NCBI RefSeq assembly: GCF_000190755.2
Contig: NZ_JH109152.1
Coordinates: 2,047,837-2,111,836 of the forward strand
Origin: Methylobacter tundripaludum SV96
Lineage (GTDB): Bacteria > Pseudomonadota > Gammaproteobacteria > Methylococcales > Methylomonadaceae
Reading direction: 5' to 3'
DNA length: 64,000 nt
The notes beneath the pieces are model-generated. The model made no database searches. It was not told the DNA's origin and saw only the letters and a program-made list of their open reading frames with translations. Numbering within the stretch: the stretch's first letter is position 1; each line of letters starts with the position of its first letter. The position numbers and the translations under genes were made by a program. Below, one piece after another: positions 60,808-64,000 of the stretch.

Positions 60808-62616
60808 ATGATGATATGCGAAATAAACAGCCACTCATTGCCAGTGCGTCCTCGTCCGGTTCAGGGAGAAGCCACCATCGGTTTTCTCATGCGCGTCGCG
60901 CTTGCTAATGGTTATGAGACGCCGCGGCAGTTATGGATAGGACTTAGGACCTTTGACGCAGTATGTAAGGCTCTTTGCTTATCGGCGGAGGAAGAAAATA
61001 CGCTTTTTGGTCCGTTTCCAAGTTATTGGGGACATAATGATTTTAAGTATGGTCTAACCGCCGCTGATTTCAATCATAGTCTGATGCGGTGGTGTCCGCT
61101 CTGTCTCCGGGAGTCTGCCCATCTTCGTGGGCAATGGATGCTGAAACTCTGCTGCGTGTGCAGTCGGCACTCAATTCGCTTACTTGATCGATGTCCGATC
61201 TGTGGAAGTACACAGCGGTTAGAGCGAGCTAACTTTGATCGGTGCATTTGCGGGGCATGGTTTGCAAACGCACAATATGTTGATACGGACGTCGAATCAG
61301 TAGTACGCATCACCCAGACTCTTGAGGCATCGATTTTCGATAAGGTGGCGTTGCCAAGCTTACCTTCATTGTCGGCGCAAGAGTGGCTGAGATTGATAAG
61401 CTATCTCGGTCAATTTTCTGAAACATTCCAACCTGCCAAACCTGGCAAGATTGCGAATACGCATCAACTGGATACCGCTATGTCCTTGATGTTCAACATT
61501 GGGTGGCTACTTGATAGCTGGCCAGAGAATTTTCACGTCATTTTGGAGACTATTCAACGAAAGGAAGCGGCTAAGCTAAGCATCCGGCGGACATTCGGAT
61601 CAATGTATCGTGTTCTTTATGTTGATCTTGCGGAAGGGTGTTTTCAGTTTCTACGGGACGAGTTCGAGCGTTATTTACATGAGTATTGGAGGGGTGTGGT
61701 GAGTAAGCGTAATAAGGCATTCAAGCCTGAGACTGTTGCAACACATCCTAGGGTTACCTTGAAACAGGCTGCCCAAAAAACCGGTGTTGCCCCTGCAATC
61801 GTGAGTCATATCATGCAATCCGAACTGATTCCATATGGCCTGGTTGATTTACCTTCTGGACGTAAAGTGAGATCAATCCATAAAAGTAATCTAGCTCAAA
61901 TTAAGGCGCTTATGAATGGGTGCATGGCAATTGGTGAGGCTGCAACGCTACTTGCATTACCTGAATGCCGAGTAAGGGAATTAATTTCAAGCGGAATCAT
62001 AACGCCGCTTATTTCCCGAGTTCACGATAAATCAGCAGCTTGGTTAATAGCGAAGCAACAAGTACAGAGGCTATTCTTCACCAGCAGCGAACCGCGCAAC
62101 GTATTTTCGGCGATAACGGTCAGACGATTGTTGAAGTATTGGCATTTACGCGATGGTGAATTCATGGCTTTGGTCCAGGCATTATCGGAAAGTCGATTAG
62201 TACCGGTGGCTTTACAGTCAACACCAGTGTCATTGGGAAATGTCACGCTTGACGAGCAAGAGGCACGAAAATGGTTGGAGGAAGTCCGGTTTCAAGTTGG
62301 GTCAAGTATGTCAGTGGACGAGGCAGCAAAACGACTCTGCCTGAAACAACAGGTGGTCTATGATTTAGTTCGGCGGGGATTGCTGGTTACGATCGAAGAT
62401 AAATTGCCCGGCAGGCGAGTTATGAGGACAAGTCTTGAAGACTTTCAAGCCACCTATATCTCATTGGCCGAATTTTCCCGATCTCTACAACGGGCTCCAC
62501 GATGGGTACTGAAGAAACTTCATGTACCGCCGATTTCAGGACCATTGATTGATGGGAGCAGACAGTATTTTTTTCGACGTTCCGATGTATGTTCCGAAGC
62601 ATTACGGGTTGATTAA
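60808..62616 (+). CDS. tniQ: Second TniQ/TnsD-type target selector of TnB (tniQ2)
   Basis: 602 residues, start overlapping the tniQ1 stop (ATGATGA). TniQ domain (RPRPVQGEATIGFLMRVALA), zinc cluster MRWCPLCLRES...CSRHS...CPICGS...RCICGAWF, and a C-terminal half with helix-turn-helix segments VTLKQAAQKTGVAPAIVSHI and MSVDEAAKRLCLKQQVVYDL. Size and C-terminal layout match the TnA TniQ. Because both elements lie at gyrB, TniQ2 is the probable gyrB-recognising selector. Intact. Confidence 0.9.
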   Translation: MMICEINSHSLPVRPRPVQGEATIGFLMRVALANGYETPRQLWIGLRTFDAVCKALCLSAEEENTLFGPFPSYWGHNDFKYGLTAADFNHSLMRWCPLCLRESAHLRGQWMLKLCCVCSRHSIRLLDRCPICGSTQRLERANFDRCICGAWFANAQYVDTDVESVVRITQTLEASIFDKVALPSLPSLSAQEWLRLISYLGQFSETFQPAKPGKIANTHQLDTAMSLMFNIGWLLDSWPENFHVILETIQRKEAAKLSIRRTFGSMYRVLYVDLAEGCFQFLRDEFERYLHEYWRGVVSKRNKAFKPETVATHPRVTLKQAAQKTGVAPAIVSHIMQSELIPYGLVDLPSGRKVRSIHKSNLAQIKALMNGCMAIGEAATLLALPECRVRELISSGIITPLISRVHDKSAAWLIAKQQVQRLFFTSSEPRNVFSAITVRRLLKYWHLRDGEFMALVQALSESRLVPVALQSTPVSLGNVTLDEQEARKWLEEVRFQVGSSMSVDEAAKRLCLKQQVVYDLVRRGLLVTIEDKLPGRRVMRTSLEDFQATYISLAEFSRSLQRAPRWVLKKLHVPPISGPLIDGSRQYFFRRSDVCSEALRVD

Positions 62617-62906
62617 TAACATGATTAATGTTGATACAAACGCTGTGAGGCACGGAGAGTGATGCGATTAGCGAGCGCCAGCCGAATAGTCCCTGGTAAC
62701 CCGAGGGCCGGGCGGTTATCCAATCAGGAGAACTGCAAGGCATACCGACCGGGTGTCCAGTCATCTGAGAGCAGGAAGCGCAGCCTTTCTGTGACGGGGA
62801 CGGCCAGGGCAGCAGGCAGACATTCACGCGACGGTGAAGAGCGAAAATAGACCACGGAAGGTTTATTTTTCATCACTTGGAAGCTTATCCTTATTACCTA
62901 TCGCCA
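62617..62906. other. 290 bp, GC-rich structured segment, unidentified
   Basis: 62640-62850 is GC-rich with several short stems (for example CGCCAGCCG, CCCGAGGGCCGGG), and CTCTGGGGGC...TGCCCCCGG lies near 62911-62937. No gene seen. It resembles a folded RNA or an intron remnant, but I cannot place it in a family. Confidence 0.3.
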
Positions 62907-63095
62907 TTACGGCCTCTGGGGGCTTTGTCTGCCCCCGGTTCGTGTCGACCATGGATAAACACAGTCTGTCCGTTCAATTAATCTCTCTTTACCAACAGGC
63001 CGGCTCCAATCCGTTGAAGTATGCGTGTTTTCGGCTGTGACACCAGCAAGTAAATCCGCAAGTTTAAATTGTTTGCCCTGTATTTCTGTTTGCAT
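62907..63095 (-). CDS. MazE-like antitoxin fragment
   Basis: 62 residues, good ribosome site (AGAGGTG) before ATG 63095. FKLADLLAGVTAENTHTSTD and WSRPVGKE match the C-terminal toxin-binding segment of MazE antitoxins, but the AbrB-type DNA-binding half is missing and about 26 unrelated residues follow GKE. No mazF is present on either side. Probably a remnant, possibly cut by the neighbouring ISNCY copy. Confidence 0.5.
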   Translation of the reverse strand: MQTEIQGKQFKLADLLAGVTAENTHTSTDWSRPVGKERLIERTDCVYPWSTRTGGRQSPQRP

Positions 63096-63205
63096 TGCTG
63101 CACCTCTTGCGTGAATGAATTTATTTTATATCTAAACGCACTATATGCGGCAGCAACTCATAAAAGAACTGCACGAGTAATAAAACGGCCGCGAGCAGCT
63201 TTTTC

Positions 63206-64000
63206 TGTAAACGCAATTTAGAAATGTCCTCTATGCTGCAAAGTAGAAGTGTCCCCTGTATTGGTTTTCTTTTTCCACTACCCAATTTTACTCACGATCA
63301 GGAGGAGGTGGGGTTTTCATCCATTTCTAATTATTGTGGTGCTCACTTCGCCCAAGTGTTGTCTTGATGGAGCGCCCGCACTGCGTTTTTCATCATTTTT
63401 ATCCTGTTTTTCTTTGATGAAATTTAGAACCGCTCCCAATCGCTTATTACTTACTATTTCCCCTTGATCGATTTTTTTGATTTTATCGAATATGCGGTAG
63501 GGGAGCTCGCGATTGTCACATTTGATTTTTATTGTGCCATCGAAGTATTCATAAACGGTCACTTTATTCCGGGCCAGGCTTCTGTTATCAATTGAATCCT
63601 CAATCAGGTAGAGTGCCTTGTCGTATTGCAGGGTTAGATTTTTAGACAAAGTTCTATTTTCCTGCCATGAAAAAATTTCATTTAATTCTTCATGAGGCAG
63701 CAATTCACGGTGCATATTCTTGGAATCAACTGATTCCACTCCAAACTGTTTGTTAAATTTATCCATAAATTCCGGCAAGAATTGATTTCCTTGTTCGGCA
63801 CCAGAAATATTCATAAGCCGCATTTCTTTAATCAAACGATCTTGCAGGGTTCTATTGACACGTTCAACGCGGCCTTTGGCCTGCGGCGTATTGGCGCAAA
63901 TAATATCAATGTTCAATTCGGTTAAGGCTCTTCCAAATTGAGTGACACCATCACCACCTAATTCACCTGTTTTATTAACACGAAATACGCAGTGTTTATC
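63206..64000 (-). mobile_element. ISNCY-type insertion sequence, copy 2 (runs out of window)
   Basis: Begins TGTAAACGCAATTTAGAAAT, the inverted form of the right end of copy 1, and appears identical to it over the visible 795 bp. The left flank is TTTTC; the other end is outside the window, so the duplication cannot be checked. Opposite orientation to copy 1. Confidence 0.9.
63317..64000 (-). CDS. ISNCY transposase, copy 2, start outside window
   Basis: The C-terminal part of the transposase, identical in the overlapping region to that at 46845-48152, including NTPQAKGRVERVNRTLQ and the end TTIIRNG. The N-terminus lies beyond position 64000. Confidence 0.9.
   Translation of the reverse strand, partial: DKHCVFRVNKTGELGGDGVTQFGRALTELNIDIICANTPQAKGRVERVNRTLQDRLIKEMRLMNISGAEQGNQFLPEFMDKFNKQFGVESVDSKNMHRELLPHEELNEIFSWQENRTLSKNLTLQYDKALYLIEDSIDNRSLARNKVTVYEYFDGTIKIKCDNRELPYRIFDKIKKIDQGEIVSNKRLGAVLNFIKEKQDKNDEKRSAGAPSRQHLGEVSTTIIRNG

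Larger units (their letters stand above)
57871..60811 (+). pseudogene. tniQ: First TniQ of TnB (tniQ1), disrupted by IS1182
   Basis: 57871-58610 joined to 60172-60811 is one open frame of 459 residues. N-terminal TniQ domain (VRPSIEKGESLAGYMCRFYG), zinc region FCPTCLSEYGFHFALWELPL...CPLHKC...CSLCQK (about 104-145), and a shorter C-terminal half than TnsD-type proteins. The IS sits in a CTAG site at codon 247 (Gly-Pro-Ser), and the frame continues exactly after removal. As it stands the target selector is inactive; the downstream tniQ2 depends on a promoter within or beyond the IS, or on read-through. Confidence 0.9.
48673..64000 (+). mobile_element. Tn7-like transposon TnB, distal end not in window
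   Basis: Begins TGTCGGATGCCAC with three GTGAAAA-type repeats. Encodes tnsA, tnsB, tnsC and two tniQ genes between 54.2 and 62.6 kb, same orientation as TnA. Cargo before the tns genes: hydrolase-STAND gene and an unknown gene. I searched for a matching inverted end up to 64000 and found none. Linking the 48673 end with the tns genes 5 kb away is inference from order and orientation. Confidence 0.65.

Noticed and set aside
62860..62880. TTTTTCATCACTT as the distal TnB end
   Set aside because: Only a weak single match to the GTGAAAA motif, no TGT/ACA terminus and no ATACC duplication.
48673..64000. CRISPR array or cas genes linked to TnB's extra TniQ
   Set aside because: No regularly spaced repeat and no Cas-like protein found on either strand within the window.

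Overview
The window looks like the replication-origin region of a gammaproteobacterial chromosome. The conserved block rpmH-rnpA-yidD-yidC-mnmE on the minus strand and dnaA-dnaN-recF-gyrB on the plus strand runs from about 14.6 to 24.8 kb, with two parS-like sites around the end of recF. A reductase close to the methane monooxygenase reductase MmoC and the repeat families suggest a methanotroph of the Methylococcales. That is inference: no methane oxidation gene is present.

Left of the core (1-14.5 kb) lie an incomplete GGDEF/EAL protein, a nitrosative-stress module (norR divergent from hcp and an MmoC-like reductase, with a sigma-54 promoter and two NorR half-palindromes), and a type I restriction operon on the minus strand. 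That operon is unusual. HsdM carries a C-terminal HepT (HEPN) domain, followed by its MntA nucleotidyltransferase, a GIY-YIG protein, an hsdS split by one amber codon, a Fic protein and hsdR. REP-type repeats are read in frame inside hsdR and at the end of the GIY-YIG gene.

Right of gyrB everything is mobile. Two Tn7-like transposons sit one behind the other at the same point, 10 bp past the gyrB stop. TnA is complete (24778-48667): terminal TGT...ACA, 3 and 4 TnsB-type end repeats, and a 5-bp ATACC duplication. It carries a Xre-type regulator, tnsA-tnsB-tnsC-tniQ, and cargo: an IS91-like unit, a membrane GGDEF/EAL protein, a lipase plus AAA_13 ATPase pair, a DUF4297-like nuclease plus SMC-like ATPase pair, and an ISNCY-type element. 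TnB begins directly after the second ATACC (48673) and its far end is not in the window. It holds an alpha/beta hydrolase-STAND NTPase gene broken by an IS630 element, an unknown gene, a small DNA-binding protein, and tnsA-tnsB-tnsC followed by two different tniQ genes. The first tniQ is broken by an IS1182 element. The window ends inside a second ISNCY copy in opposite orientation.

Most cargo is of defence type. I saw no CRISPR array, cas gene, tRNA or rRNA. Both large interruptions (STAND gene, tniQ1) restore an open frame exactly when the IS and one target-site copy are removed, so they look recent.
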